From contig FONB01000003.1 of the NCBI GenBank assembly GCA_900112785.1, positions 310,001 through 374,000 on the forward strand: a stretch of 64,000 nt of DNA. Direction: 5' to 3'. A model generated the notes under the pieces. That model worked only from the letters and a program-made list of their open reading frames with translations. It searched no databases and had not been told where the DNA came from. A program made the translations under genes and the position numbers. Shown piece by piece: positions 28,806-38,128 of this stretch (position 1 is its first letter; each line of letters begins with the position of its first letter). The DNA comes from Phytobacter palmae. GTDB lineage: Bacteria; Pseudomonadota; Gammaproteobacteria; Enterobacterales; Enterobacteriaceae.

Positions 28806-29753
28806 TTATTTCGCCATGCGTTTTTCGATAGCGTCCATCAGCATGCCGGTAATAGAGATCGGGAACTCTGCCTCGATTTCGCGCACGCAGGTTGGACTGG
28901 TAACGTTAATTTCGGTCAGACGGTCGCCAATGATATCCAGCCCGACGAAAATCAGCCCTTTGGCTTTCAGCGTCGGACCGACGCGGCGGGCAATAGCCCA
29001 GTCGCTTTCGGTCAGCGGACGCGGTTCGCCACGCCCACCAGCTGCCAGATTACCACGCGTTTCGCCCCCCTGCGGGATACGCGCCAGGCAGTAGGGCACC
29101 GGCTCGCCATCCACCACCAGCACACGTTTGTCGCCATCTTTGATAGCCGGCAGATAGTTCTGCGCCATGCAGTAGCGGTTGCCCAACTCAGTCAGGGTTT
29201 CGGTAATAACACCCAGATTCGGATCGCCCTCTTTAACGCGGAAAATCGAGGTGCCACCCATGCCGTCCAGCGGCTTGAGGATGATATCGGTGTGCTTTTG
29301 CCAGAACGCTTTAAGCTGTGCTTTATTACGCGTCACCAGCGTTTCCGGCGTCAGTTCCGGGAACCAGGCGGTAAACAGCTTCTCGTTACAATCGCGCAGG
29401 CTCTGCGGCTTATTAACGATCAAGGTGCCTTTTTCTTCGGCACGCTCAAGAATATACGTGGCGTAGATAAATTCCGTATCAAACGGCGGATCCTTACGCA
29501 TCAGCACCACATCCAGCGAGGCGAGTTCGATATCCTGCTCGCTGCCAAACTCGTACCATTTGTCGTAGTTTTGCTCGACGGAAAGCAGACGGGTACGCGC
29601 ACGGGCTTCGCCGTTGATCAGGTAAAGATCCGCCATTTCCATGTAGTGCAGTTCATAGCCGCGACGCTGCGCTTCGAGCAGCATGGCGAAGCTGGTGTCT
29701 TTTTTGATATTAATCTGCGCGATGGGATCCATCACGATGCCGAGCTTAATCAT
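28806..29753 (-). CDS. gshB: Glutathione synthetase GshB
   Basis: GshB joins gamma-glutamylcysteine and glycine with ATP. The 315-residue ATP-grasp enzyme starts MIKLGIVMDPIAQINIKKDTSFAML. It has the ATP-binding region IILKPLDGMGGTSIFRV, RVLVVDGEPVPYCLARIP, the flexible loop GGETRGNLAAGGRGEPR and the metal site INVTSPTCVREIE. It lies 12 bases after rsmE. Confidence 0.96.
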   Translation of the reverse strand: MIKLGIVMDPIAQINIKKDTSFAMLLEAQRRGYELHYMEMADLYLINGEARARTRLLSVEQNYDKWYEFGSEQDIELASLDVVLMRKDPPFDTEFIYATYILERAEEKGTLIVNKPQSLRDCNEKLFTAWFPELTPETLVTRNKAQLKAFWQKHTDIILKPLDGMGGTSIFRVKEGDPNLGVITETLTELGNRYCMAQNYLPAIKDGDKRVLVVDGEPVPYCLARIPQGGETRGNLAAGGRGEPRPLTESDWAIARRVGPTLKAKGLIFVGLDIIGDRLTEINVTSPTCVREIEAEFPISITGMLMDAIEKRMAK

Positions 29754-29765
29754 AGGCTTCTCCGT

Positions 29766-30497
29766 TTAACCCAGATCGCCAAACCGCACCTGCAGCGCGG
29801 TAATGGCAGTAAGGGCAGTTGTCTCTGTGCGCAATACGCGGGGTCCCAACAGAATATCAGTAAACTGGTAGCGCGAGGTCATGGCGATTTCGTCTGCCGT
29901 CAATCCGCCTTCCGGGCCAATCAGTAATCGTACACGTTCCACCGGCAACGGCAGGGTATTAATGCTCTGGCTGGCGCGAGGATGAAGATTGAGCTTAAGG
30001 CCGTTCTCTTCTTCTGCACACCACTTTTCGAGATCCATCGCCGGGCGAATTTCAGGAATACGGTTACGACCACACTGTTCACAGGCGGCGATGGCGATCT
30101 TCTGCCACTGCTGAATCTTTTTATTCAGGCGGTCGGCATCCAGTTTAACGCCGCAGCGCTCAGAAAAAAGTGGCGTAATGAGGCTTACACCCAGTTCGAT
30201 CGATTTCTGGATAGTAAATTCCATTTTCTCGCCGCGAGACATCACCTGGCCCAGATGAATGTGCAGCGGCGACTCCCGATCGTCCACCACACCCTGAATC
30301 ACTTTAACGATAACGCTCTTTTTATCGGCGCGAGTGATTTCAGCGTCAAACACCTGGTTTGAACCGTCAAAGAGCTGAATAGTCTGGCCCTGGACCATAC
30401 GTAATACGCGGCCAACATGGTTTGCCGCATCATCGGCGAGTGCGATTTCAGTGCCAGTCTGGATGAGTTCAGGGTGGTGGATGCGTGGGACGCGCAT
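29766..30497 (-). CDS. rsmE: 16S rRNA (uracil1498-N3)-methyltransferase RsmE
   Basis: The 243-residue SPOUT-fold methyltransferase has an N-terminal PUA-like domain ([12 protein letters not shown]) and the C-terminal knot: [14 protein letters not shown] and [16 protein letters not shown]. It modifies U1498 of 16S rRNA. Order endA-rsmE-gshB matches E. coli. Confidence 0.95.
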   Translation of the reverse strand: MRVPRIHHPELIQTGTEIALADDAANHVGRVLRMVQGQTIQLFDGSNQVFDAEITRADKKSVIVKVIQGVVDDRESPLHIHLGQVMSRGEKMEFTIQKSIELGVSLITPLFSERCGVKLDADRLNKKIQQWQKIAIAACEQCGRNRIPEIRPAMDLEKWCAEEENGLKLNLHPRASQSINTLPLPVERVRLLIGPEGGLTADEIAMTSRYQFTDILLGPRVLRTETTALTAITALQVRFGDLG

Positions 30498-30559
30498 AGT
30501 TCAGATTTCCGTGTGAAAGGTGGCGCATTTCCCCTTCACCTTCAAAGGGGACGATTTGC

Positions 30560-30582
30560 GCCCTCTCCCTTTCGGGGAGGGC
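30560..30582. repeat. GC-rich hairpin between endA and rsmE
   Basis: GCCCTCTCC and GGGGAGGGC form an imperfect 9-bp stem, followed by CAGAGTGAAGGG. It resembles the CCCTCTCC/GGAGAGGG hairpins near 3374 and 56199 and may terminate endA. Confidence 0.45.
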
Positions 30583-30633
30583 CAGAGTGAAGGGCAATGC
30601 ACCTGCAAAATTTACAATTGCCGCTAGTGTAGG

Positions 30634-31329
30634 TTAGCTCTTTCGCGCCATGCAAGCGCGTTGCACATACGGGTTATGATTCCCCTGTACCTGAGCGATG
30701 CGCGCATCACGCGTACATTCCCAGTCGGTCACCGGGTAGAGTTTATCCCAGGCAGTAAAAAGCTGTGTCTGCTGGCGCGACAGGGTGAGCTGATATTGAT
30801 CGCGCATATAGAAGTAAGTGCGGGCAATCACGCCACGGGCGCTGGCAGGCGGTTCGGCCAGTTTGGCTCTGAAGTCGACTTTCATTTCGCAGCGACCATA
30901 CTGGCCTTCGCCACCGTTCCACTGGCCATACATAAAGTTGCCGCGATCGGCGTTCACTTCACCCACAGCGGGTTGCAGGTTATGCATGTCGCTTTCCATC
31001 TTGCGATAAACAGGATCTTTGGCGCAGTTTTTCCGTCCGCCATCCTGCCAGCACTGACGCTGATGACCGAATTGCCAGGCCGGGACAACATGCTCCCATT
31101 CAATACGGCTGGCGCGATTTTCATTTTTGCGCACCTTATAGCCGCAAGAGGCCAGATCGACCACCCCTTTTTTCCCCTGCCACTGAATTTTACAGCCGCA
31201 ATAAAAATCGCCCGGTACGTCGGCGTTGACTTTAACCCCGGCGGCTTTGGCCTGCGCGAAGCTATTGATGCCGTCCGCCAGTACCGGCGCGCTGAGAATA
31301 AGCAGTAAAGATGAGATAACGCGTAACAT
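30634..31329 (-). CDS. endA: Periplasmic DNA-specific endonuclease I (EndA)
   Basis: The 231-residue secreted nuclease begins with a signal peptide ([18 protein letters not shown]). The beta-beta-alpha metal nuclease region includes [25 protein letters not shown] with the catalytic His, and [24 protein letters not shown] chose ATG 31329, preceded by GGGAG, over a far upstream ATG that lacks family similarity. Paired cysteines fit periplasmic disulfides. Confidence 0.94.
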   Translation of the reverse strand: MLRVISSLLLILSAPVLADGINSFAQAKAAGVKVNADVPGDFYCGCKIQWQGKKGVVDLASCGYKVRKNENRASRIEWEHVVPAWQFGHQRQCWQDGGRKNCAKDPVYRKMESDMHNLQPAVGEVNADRGNFMYGQWNGGEGQYGRCEMKVDFRAKLAEPPASARGVIARTYFYMRDQYQLTLSRQQTQLFTAWDKLYPVTDWECTRDARIAQVQGNHNPYVQRACMARKS

Positions 31330-31424
31330 TGAGAACTCCCTGTCAACTGGAGTGCGCAACGTAGCGGAAGCGATTGTCAGATGCAATCAGTAGGCGCGGA
31401 AAACATTCTTAATGGTTCATGTAA

Positions 31425-31925
31425 TTAGCGCTCAGGCACCAGCGTTTCGCCGCAGTGTACGCAGCGATAGGTGGTCTCACCGCGTACCACGCGATTGTGC
31501 CGCCGCACGGTCAACTGATGCTGCTGGCACTTGCAGCGGTAGGGAAAGGTATCAGGCCGCACCGATTCAAGTTCAAACTGATGAGTACGGCGCGCGGGGA
31601 CGCCAAGCACGCTTTCCATCATCCATTTCCACTCTTTGCCGTGTGGCGAAACGCGGCCAAAATGTTTCCAGACCAATAAGTGCGCCAGTTCGTGCGGCAC
31701 CACTTCGTCTATAAACGCCTGTTGGTTTTCCATCAGCAACACCGGGTTGAGGCGGATTTCATACGTATTGAGCCAGGCCGTGCCTGCCGCTGTCCCCCGT
31801 TGCTGATAAACCAGTTTGGGTTCCGGATAATTACGCTCAAGTTTCTGATTGGCCAGGGCAAGTTTTTCCCGCAGGCTGCGCATGACGGCCTGCTGTATAG
31901 CGATGGGGAGACGGGAGGTTTTCAT
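31425..31925 (-). CDS. sprT: SprT family zinc metalloprotease-like protein
   Basis: The 166-residue protein has the HELAH zinc motif in [19 protein letters not shown]-terminal zinc ribbon contains CKCQQHQ and CVHCGETL. It resembles the protease part of human Spartan, but the bacterial role is unresolved. It starts [16 protein letters not shown]. In E. coli galP comes next; here the 13-kb accessory locus lies between. Confidence 0.93.
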   Translation of the reverse strand: MKTSRLPIAIQQAVMRSLREKLALANQKLERNYPEPKLVYQQRGTAAGTAWLNTYEIRLNPVLLMENQQAFIDEVVPHELAHLLVWKHFGRVSPHGKEWKWMMESVLGVPARRTHQFELESVRPDTFPYRCKCQQHQLTVRRHNRVVRGETTYRCVHCGETLVPER

Positions 31926-31966
31926 AAGCGCAGAGAATAGGGCGATGAGCGGGGGAGTGCAAGAAA

Positions 31967-31995
31967 AAGCCTCCTCCGGACAGGGAGCGAGGCTT
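31967..31995 (-). terminator. Rho-independent terminator of the hydrolase operon
   Basis: On the minus strand AAGCCTC pairs with GAGGCTT, with the T run TTTTTCTT overlapping the end of the stem. It is 9 bases after the stop of the alpha/beta hydrolase gene and marks the left end of the accessory locus. Confidence 0.75.
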
Positions 31996-32004
31996 CATTC
32001 TGAC

Positions 32005-32826
32005 TTACAGCGATTGCAGGAAGGAGAGTAAATCGTTGTTCAGTTGATCCTGATGAGTCACCGCAAAACCGTGCGGTCCATTGTCATACACTTTTAATTG
32101 CGCGCCTGGGATCATCTCTGCGGCCACTTTACCGGTTGATTCGAACGGTACGACCTGGTCGTTGCTGCCATGAATCACCAGCGTCGGCACGTTAACTTTG
32201 GCGATATCCGAACGGAAATCGGTCTCGCCGAAGGCGGTAACGCAATCAATGGTCCCTTTAAGTGAGGCCAGTAGCGCAATGTTCAGCGTCTGGGTCAGAA
32301 CCCCCTGAGAAACCGTCTGCCCGGCGTTAATGCCATAAAACGGCGTGGCGAAATCGCTGATAAACTGCGCCCTGTCTTTACGCAGTCCGTCGCGAATGCC
32401 TTCGAAAACGCTTGAATCGACACCCTGCGGGTAGTCTGCCGTTTTGCCGAAAATTGGCGTCACCGCACCCAGCAGTACCAGCGCTTTGACACGCGCCGTG
32501 CCGTAGCGACCAATATAGCGAGACACATCGCCGCCGCCCATGGAGAAGCCCACCAGCGTCACATCCTGCAAATCAAGCGTGGTGATAAGATCGTTAATGT
32601 CAGATGCGAAGGTGTCGTAGTTGTAACCTTCCCACGGCTGATCGGAACGACCAAAACCACGGCGGTCAAAGGCGATGACGCGATAGCCGCGCTCTGCCAG
32701 AAAATTTAACTGGCTGTCCCACATATCGCCATCCAGCGGCCAGCCGTGACTGAACAATACCGGTTTTCCCGCGCCCCAGTCTTTGTAATAAATCTGCGTA
32801 CCGTCCTGCGTTTTGATTGTGCTCAT
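32005..32826 (-). CDS. Alpha/beta hydrolase, chloroperoxidase/esterase-like
   Basis: The 273-residue protein belongs to the cofactor-free haloperoxidase (perhydrolase)/esterase family. The nucleophile Ser95 is in GFSMGGGD, and Asp223 (HGSNDQVVP) and His252 (NGPHGFAVTH) complete the triad. The oxyanion segment LFSHGWPLDGDMWD is present. It has no signal peptide. It is the last gene of the amidohydrolase-DoxX-MFS-hydrolase string, 47 bases after the MFS gene. The natural substrate is unknown; hydrolysis of esters or lactones is as likely as peracid chemistry. Confidence 0.85.
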   Translation of the reverse strand: MSTIKTQDGTQIYYKDWGAGKPVLFSHGWPLDGDMWDSQLNFLAERGYRVIAFDRRGFGRSDQPWEGYNYDTFASDINDLITTLDLQDVTLVGFSMGGGDVSRYIGRYGTARVKALVLLGAVTPIFGKTADYPQGVDSSVFEGIRDGLRKDRAQFISDFATPFYGINAGQTVSQGVLTQTLNIALLASLKGTIDCVTAFGETDFRSDIAKVNVPTLVIHGSNDQVVPFESTGKVAAEMIPGAQLKVYDNGPHGFAVTHQDQLNNDLLSFLQSL

Positions 32827-32873
32827 ACGTAAATCCTCACTGTCGCTATTGCTTGGGTTGATATGGGTTGCTG

Positions 32874-34502
32874 TTACATTATGGGTGCTATCAGATAACG
32901 TGCTTCGGGAAGATGCCCGCCGCGATGGAATGCCTGTACTTTGCTTTGAATCAGCAGGTCATTCACCGTATGGCGCTCCAGCTGGCGCAGATGCTCGATC
33001 CATGTGCCGACCACGAACGATTCCACAAAGACGCCGGGGCGCTGGATATCCTCATACACAGACCAGCTCAACGCGCCGCCGCGCACTCGCACCCGGCGAA
33101 TCTCCTGGATACAGACGACAAAGCGGGAGACATCCTCGGGATCGATCAGATATTCATACATCACCATTACCGGACCACGTTCATGTGAAACATCAAGTGC
33201 CTGGGCATTACTGTCGATATCGCGAATGTCCAGGTTGAGATCGGGGTCTTTATTCAGTTGCCAGCGCAGTACAGTCAGACTCGCCAGCAGCATGCCGACT
33301 GTTGCCACGCACAAGGAGGTGGGAATACTAAAGTGCGATGCCAACTGGCCCCAGATGGCGCTACCGAGCGTCATCGAACCAAAAAAGACGGTCAGATAGA
33401 CGGCCAGCGCCCGGGCTTTCACCCATTTGGCGGCGCTACGTTGTGCTCCGACATTGAGGGTGGAGAGCACCGCAATCCAGGCGAAGCCGGTCAAAAATTC
33501 AAAAGCGTTGAGCAGCCAGAAATGGCGGATAAACGCCAGCGCCAGCATGCTGATAGCGAAAATGACGCTGTTAAGTACCATCAGCCTGTCCGGGTTAAAG
33601 CGTTTGCGTAAACGCGGCAGCACTATCGCACCGCAAATCGCCCCCAGGCCGATACAGGCCAGCATGATGCCGTAACCGCCAGGTCCAAGGCCCAGCTCGC
33701 GGCGAGCCACCAGCGGCAGAAGCGCCCAGCCGGCGCTGGCAAAGGTGAAGAATGCCACGGTCCGCACCAGCACGTTACGCAGTACCGGAGCGGCATGGAC
33801 ATAGCGCAGCCCGGCCCGTACGGCGGAAAAGAAGTGTTCCGGCGGCAGGCGCTGAATCAACGGTTCTGCTTTCCAGCGCCACAGGACCCAGGCGACACCC
33901 AGCACCGACGTCGCATTGAGGGCGAATACCACCCAGGGGCCGGCAAAAGAGAGGATCAGCCCGCCCAGCGCCGGTCCGATGGCGCGGCTGATGTTGATGC
34001 CGAGCGAGTTCAGCGCGATGGCCGCAGCCAGCTCATGTTTTTCCACCAGGTCCGGCACAATGGCCTGAAATGGTGGAGAGCTCATGGCTGCGCCAGTGCT
34101 TAATAAGAAAGCCGCAACCAGCAGCACCGTCGGTGTCACCAGCCCGGCAAAAGAGAGCAGGGTTAGCCCGGCGGCAGCAATAAACACCCACAGCTGGGAA
34201 AACAGCAGATATTTTCGCCGGTCGACAATATCTGCCATCACGCCGGAGGGGAGGGCGAAAAGAAACATCGGCAGACTGCTCGCTGCCTGGACCAGGGCCA
34301 CGGAAAGCGGATCGGCGCTTAACGTCAGCATGGTCCAGTTCACCCCCACATCGTTCATCCATGAACCGATGTTAGAGACCACCGTGGCAATCCACAGCAT
34401 CCGGAATACCGGCTGGCGTAGCGGCTGCCAGGAGGACGCACCAGCGGAAGCGGCTGACGGAGTTTGTACCGTCGCCGCATGAACATCATTGACTTGCGCC
34501 AT
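32874..34502 (-). CDS. MFS transporter (EntS/MFS_3-type) with cytosolic C-terminal domain
   Basis: The 542-residue protein has about 12 membrane helices (residues 30-420) with the MFS loop motif GVMADIVDRRKYL. A soluble tail of about 110 residues (from about 430, VMVMYEYLIDPEDVSRFVV) looks like a dimeric alpha/beta-barrel (monooxygenase-like) domain. This arrangement is known in PF05977 exporters. It may expel the compound acted on by the co-transcribed enzymes. Its start overlaps the doxX end by 17 bases, so translation is coupled. Confidence 0.82.
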   Translation of the reverse strand: MAQVNDVHAATVQTPSAASAGASSWQPLRQPVFRMLWIATVVSNIGSWMNDVGVNWTMLTLSADPLSVALVQAASSLPMFLFALPSGVMADIVDRRKYLLFSQLWVFIAAAGLTLLSFAGLVTPTVLLVAAFLLSTGAAMSSPPFQAIVPDLVEKHELAAAIALNSLGINISRAIGPALGGLILSFAGPWVVFALNATSVLGVAWVLWRWKAEPLIQRLPPEHFFSAVRAGLRYVHAAPVLRNVLVRTVAFFTFASAGWALLPLVARRELGLGPGGYGIMLACIGLGAICGAIVLPRLRKRFNPDRLMVLNSVIFAISMLALAFIRHFWLLNAFEFLTGFAWIAVLSTLNVGAQRSAAKWVKARALAVYLTVFFGSMTLGSAIWGQLASHFSIPTSLCVATVGMLLASLTVLRWQLNKDPDLNLDIRDIDSNAQALDVSHERGPVMVMYEYLIDPEDVSRFVVCIQEIRRVRVRGGALSWSVYEDIQRPGVFVESFVVGTWIEHLRQLERHTVNDLLIQSKVQAFHRGGHLPEARYLIAPIM

Positions 34503-34917
34503 GCCTGAACTCCTGTTTGCCCGGCATACTCACCCGCCATTTACCCGGGCCGGTTAACGCCAGCGTGGTGAAGATGATGAGCAGCAGCCAGCCAAATTGC
34601 CCTTCCGCGATACTCCATTGCGGGTGTACAACCAGCATGGCAACCAGCAGCACGCCAATAATCGGCAGGCAAGCCAGCCGCGTGCCAATGCCGGTAATAA
34701 TGAATATCGGGCATACCACCTCTGCCAGAATGGCGGGCAGCAGGCTGAACCAGGGGCCAAAACCGAACGGGTCCTCAATTCGGCTAAGTTCTTCGTGAAA
34801 GTTCAGCACCTTCGGCAGACCATGCACATAGAGAAGTAACAGGCTGCCGGTCAGGCGCAGGAAGAAGAGCCCCGCATCAATACGGGGCGACATCAGCGTT
34901 GTATTTTTCATAGGCAT
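34486..34917 (-). CDS. DoxX family membrane protein
   Basis: The 143-residue protein has four hydrophobic helices and the DoxX pattern LFFLRLTGSLLLLYVHGLPKVL and LAEVVCPIFIITGIGTRLACLP. Family members are linked to thiosulfate or quinone-dependent oxidation and redox stress. The ATG at 34917 shares one base with the amidohydrolase stop (TGATG); an ATG two codons later is also possible. It is coupled to both neighbours. Confidence 0.82.
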   Translation of the reverse strand: MPMKNTTLMSPRIDAGLFFLRLTGSLLLLYVHGLPKVLNFHEELSRIEDPFGFGPWFSLLPAILAEVVCPIFIITGIGTRLACLPIIGVLLVAMLVVHPQWSIAEGQFGWLLLIIFTTLALTGPGKWRVSMPGKQEFRHGASQ

Positions 34918-36791
34918 CAGAACGCGAAGCAGCTGCAGCCGAGCGCGCCCCAGAAGGCGTTATCGTCTGAAACCGGAATGGAAGATCCGCGCGCCACATC
35001 GTGCTGGTGATGATGCACGCCACAGGGTCCGCTGCAGTGATGTACGGCGGGCATCATCCCGACGCGTGTCTGCTGTGGCGGCGCGCTGCGGTAGTGACCC
35101 GGCACGTTGACCACCGGCGACCACTCCGGCAACACCGGAATCGCAGGCGGGGCTTCTGAGCTGAAACCGCCTGCGGCATAGACAATGTTGCCATTGACCA
35201 CGGTCAGTACCGACTCAATGCCTTTGATTTCGTCTTCCGGTACGCGGAAATAGTCTTTGCTCAGCACTGCGAGGTCAGCCAGTTGGCCCACCTTAATCTG
35301 ACCTTTTTTGCCCTGTTCGCTCGAGAACCAGGCGCTGCCCTGTGTCCAGAGCATCAGCGCGGTGTCGCGGTCGAGCCTGGCATTGACGTCGTACATCTGC
35401 ATACCGCCGACGGTGCGCCCGGAGACCAGCCAGTACAATGCGGTCCACGGGTTGTAGCTGGCCACGCGGGTTGCGTCGGTTCCCAGCCCGACCGGTACGC
35501 CGGTTTCGAGCATTTTTGTCACCGGCGGGGTGTGGCGCACTGCGTCCATGCCATAACGTTCCGCGAAGTATTCCCCCTGAAACGCCATACGGTGCTGCAC
35601 GGCGATACCGCCGCCCAGCGCTTTGATGCGGTCAATGTTGGCCTGGGTGACGGTTTCCGCATGGTCGAAGAACCAGTGCAGGCCGTTGAACGGAATATCG
35701 CGGTTGACACGCTCGAACACGTCAAGCATGCGGCTGATCGATTCGTTATAGGTAGCGTGCAGGCGGAACGGCCAGCGGTGCTCCACCAGGTGGCGCACCA
35801 CGCGCTCCAGCTCATCCTCCATGCCAGGCGCGAGGTCAGGGCGCGGTTCAAGGAAATCTTCAAAATCCGCGGCAGAGAACACCAGCATTTCACCTGCGCC
35901 GTTGTGACGGAAGAAATCGCTACCCTGGCCCGGTGTCAGCATATCGGTCCATTTCTCGAAATCTTCCAGCTCATGGCCGGGGCGCTGGGTGAAGAGGTTG
36001 TAGGCGATACGGATGGTCATCTGCTCTTTGGCGTGCAGTTCGCTTATCACTTCATAATCTTCGGGGTAGTTCTGGAAGCCGCCGCCCGCGTCGATAGCGC
36101 TGGTCAGCCCCAGGCGGTTTAGCTCGCGCATAAACTGGCGGGTGGAGTTAACCTGCTGCTCCAGCGGCAGCTTCGGCCCTTTGGCCAGTGTGGCATAGAG
36201 GATCATGGCGTTTGGCCGCGCAATGAGCATGCCGGTGGGGTTGCCGTTGCTGTCGCGCTGGATCTCTCCCCCCGGCGGGTTCGGCGTATCTTTGGTGTAG
36301 CCGACAACGCGCAGGGCGGCGCGGTTGAGCAGGGCGCGGTCATAAAGATGGAGGATAAAAACCGGGGTATCCGGCGCGGCCTCGTTGATCTCCTCAAGCG
36401 TCGGCATCCGACGCTCGGCAAACTGGAATTCACTCCAGCCGCCCACCACGCGCACCCATTGCGGTGAGGGGGTACGCAGCGCCTGTTCTTTCAGCATCCG
36501 CAGGGCGTCAGCCAACGATGGTACACCTTCCCAGCGCAGTTCAAGGTTGTAGTTGAGACCGCCGCGAATCAGATGCAGGTGTGAGTCGTTAAGGCCTGGA
36601 ATGGCGGTACTGCCTTTGAGGTCCACCACCTTGCTGCCGTCGCTGTGATATTCCATCACTTCGGCCTGCGTGCCTACCGCCAGGAATTTGCCATCACGGA
36701 TGGCGACCGCTTCTGCGACCGGGTTTTCCCTGTCCACCGTATGAAATTTGCCGTTGATTAATATCAGTTCAGCTTTGCCGAGCGAGACCAT
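34917..36791 (-). CDS. YtcJ-like metal-dependent amidohydrolase
   Basis: The 624-residue protein is an amidohydrolase_3 family member. The metal motif His71-x-His73 is in IPGLNDSHLHLIRGG, later histidines are in FRLHATYNES and WFFDHAETV, and the distal Asp region is VGLGTDATRV. I chose ATG 36791 because AGGAGG sits 4-5 bases upstream. The C-terminus is unusual: a His/Cys-rich tail (residues about 565-624) containing VHHCSGPCGVHHHQHD and ending GALGCSCFAF. It is first in its operon and divergent from the cysteine hydrolase gene. Substrate unknown, probably an amide, imide or formylated compound. Confidence 0.83.
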   Translation of the reverse strand: MVSLGKAELILINGKFHTVDRENPVAEAVAIRDGKFLAVGTQAEVMEYHSDGSKVVDLKGSTAIPGLNDSHLHLIRGGLNYNLELRWEGVPSLADALRMLKEQALRTPSPQWVRVVGGWSEFQFAERRMPTLEEINEAAPDTPVFILHLYDRALLNRAALRVVGYTKDTPNPPGGEIQRDSNGNPTGMLIARPNAMILYATLAKGPKLPLEQQVNSTRQFMRELNRLGLTSAIDAGGGFQNYPEDYEVISELHAKEQMTIRIAYNLFTQRPGHELEDFEKWTDMLTPGQGSDFFRHNGAGEMLVFSAADFEDFLEPRPDLAPGMEDELERVVRHLVEHRWPFRLHATYNESISRMLDVFERVNRDIPFNGLHWFFDHAETVTQANIDRIKALGGGIAVQHRMAFQGEYFAERYGMDAVRHTPPVTKMLETGVPVGLGTDATRVASYNPWTALYWLVSGRTVGGMQMYDVNARLDRDTALMLWTQGSAWFSSEQGKKGQIKVGQLADLAVLSKDYFRVPEDEIKGIESVLTVVNGNIVYAAGGFSSEAPPAIPVLPEWSPVVNVPGHYRSAPPQQTRVGMMPAVHHCSGPCGVHHHQHDVARGSSIPVSDDNAFWGALGCSCFAF

Positions 36792-36914
36792 AAATCCTCC
36801 TGTCTGAGCCATCCGAAGCAGGCAAAACGCCGCCGGACGATAAGATGCGATGCTCCGTCAGAACAGAGCGTGGAAGTGGGAGGGATTATGGTGAGCTGGC
36901 GAAAACGGCGTCTA

Positions 36915-36947
36915 GTTATACGAAGGTATACCTATACGAACGTATAG
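36915..36947. promoter_or_regulatory. Two adjacent palindromes in the divergent promoter of the accessory locus
   Basis: CTATACG-AA-CGTATAG at 36932-36947 is a perfect 7-2-7 inverted repeat. The related TATAC-GAAG-GTATA lies directly before it at 36917-36930, and another half site TTATAC follows at 36948-36953. The 36792-37125 region separates the two arms of the accessory locus, so this is the likely operator for both. A weak CCGGACGATAAGATGCG REP-like stretch at about 36834-36850 is the only other feature. Confidence 0.6.
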
Positions 36948-37125
36948 TTATACACAGAGATAATAGTTCTCATTTCTGACAACTCTTACTATCCGTCCCG
37001 ACAGCAGCGTCCGGGACGAAACGCATTTCGCCTGTTCAGGCAGCGCGAGAATACCCGGTCACTGTCAGAAAAATCTCCGCTCCCCTTTCACGGGAAACTG
37101 CTACTTAACGACAACGGGTATTCTT

Positions 37126-37815
37126 ATGACCAACTCTAAGCTTGAAGTACTGACTCCCCAGAATTGCCAGATTATTTTTATCGATCAGCAGCCGCAGATG
37201 GCGTTTGGCGTGCAGTCTATTGACCGCCAGGTGCTGAAAAACAATGTCGTGGGCCTGGCGAAAGCGGCAAAAGTTTTCAACATTCCGACCACTATCACCA
37301 CCGTTGAGACGGAAAGCTTCTCCGGAAATACCTTCCCTGAACTGCTGGACGTATTCCCCGAGCATGACCTTCTTGAGCGCACCTCCATGAACTCCTGGGA
37401 TGACCAGAAAGTGCGTGATGCGCTGGCGAAAAATGGTCAGAAAAAAGTGGTGGTATCCGGCCTGTGGACGGAAGTGTGCAACAACACGTTCGCCCTGTGC
37501 GCCATGCTGGAAGGGGGATATGAAATCTATATGGTGGCTGATGCTTCCGGCGGTACTTCGAAAGAAGCGCATGATTACGCGATGCAGCGCATGATTCAGG
37601 CAGGGGTGATCCCGGTGACCTGGCAGCAGGTTTTGCTGGAGTGGCAGCGCGACTGGGCGCACAAAGAGACCTACAACGCGGTGATGGATATCGTGAAGGA
37701 GCACTCCGGCGCCTACGGGATGGGCGTTGATTACGCCTATACCATGGTGCACAAAGCACCGGCACGTGCCAAAGGGGCGCACCGCACTTTAGCTCCGGTT
37801 CCGGCCAATAAATAA
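37126..37815 (+). CDS. YcaC-like cysteine hydrolase (isochorismatase superfamily)
   Basis: The 229-residue protein has the superfamily's catalytic Asp20 in IIFIDQQPQMAFG and nucleophile Cys118 in SGLWTEVCNNTFAL; an Arg near residue 85 may fill the usual Lys slot. Relatives include YcaC and amidases such as nicotinamidase. There is no signal peptide. It opens the plus-strand arm and is followed by two XapX genes. An amide or carbamoyl product of the divergent amidohydrolase would be a plausible substrate, but this is inference. Confidence 0.82.
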   Translation: MTNSKLEVLTPQNCQIIFIDQQPQMAFGVQSIDRQVLKNNVVGLAKAAKVFNIPTTITTVETESFSGNTFPELLDVFPEHDLLERTSMNSWDDQKVRDALAKNGQKKVVVSGLWTEVCNNTFALCAMLEGGYEIYMVADASGGTSKEAHDYAMQRMIQAGVIPVTWQQVLLEWQRDWAHKETYNAVMDIVKEHSGAYGMGVDYAYTMVHKAPARAKGAHRTLAPVPANK

Positions 37816-37874
37816 TTTGCAGGGGCGGCGCGTCAGCGTCGCCCGGTTCTGAACCCGATAAGGGGAGAATGACC

Positions 37875-38126
37875 ATGAGTACAGCTCTCATTTCCCTTGG
37901 CGCAGGTGTGTTTATTGGGCTGGTCTATGCCTTGTTAAACGTCCGTTCCCCGGCCCCGCCAGCGATAGCTCTGGTGGGACTGCTCGGCATGCTGGCGGGC
38001 GAGCAGGCGATCTCCGCGCTGCGCTCGCACCATCAACCCCAGGCCGCCATAAGTCAGCCGCAGGCCGCAGCGCAAATGGCGGACAACGCGAGCCTTTCTT
38101 CAGGCCGTCAGACAGGGGCGGGTTAA
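37875..38126 (+). CDS. XapX domain membrane protein, first copy
   Basis: The 83-residue protein has two hydrophobic helices separated by NVRSPAPPAIALVGLLGMLAGEQ, the XapX (DUF1427) signature. A Gln/Ala-rich hydrophilic tail follows, with repeated QPQAA. I chose ATG 37875 because GGGGAG lies 7 bases upstream; an ATG two codons earlier is too close. The function is unknown. It is 2 bases from the second XapX gene. Confidence 0.78.
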   Translation: MSTALISLGAGVFIGLVYALLNVRSPAPPAIALVGLLGMLAGEQAISALRSHHQPQAAISQPQAAAQMADNASLSSGRQTGAG

Positions 38127-38128
38127 CT

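Noticed and set aside
28611-29927. A 438-codon open frame on the plus strand
   Set aside because: It is antisense to gshB and the end of rsmE, which are clear full-length genes.
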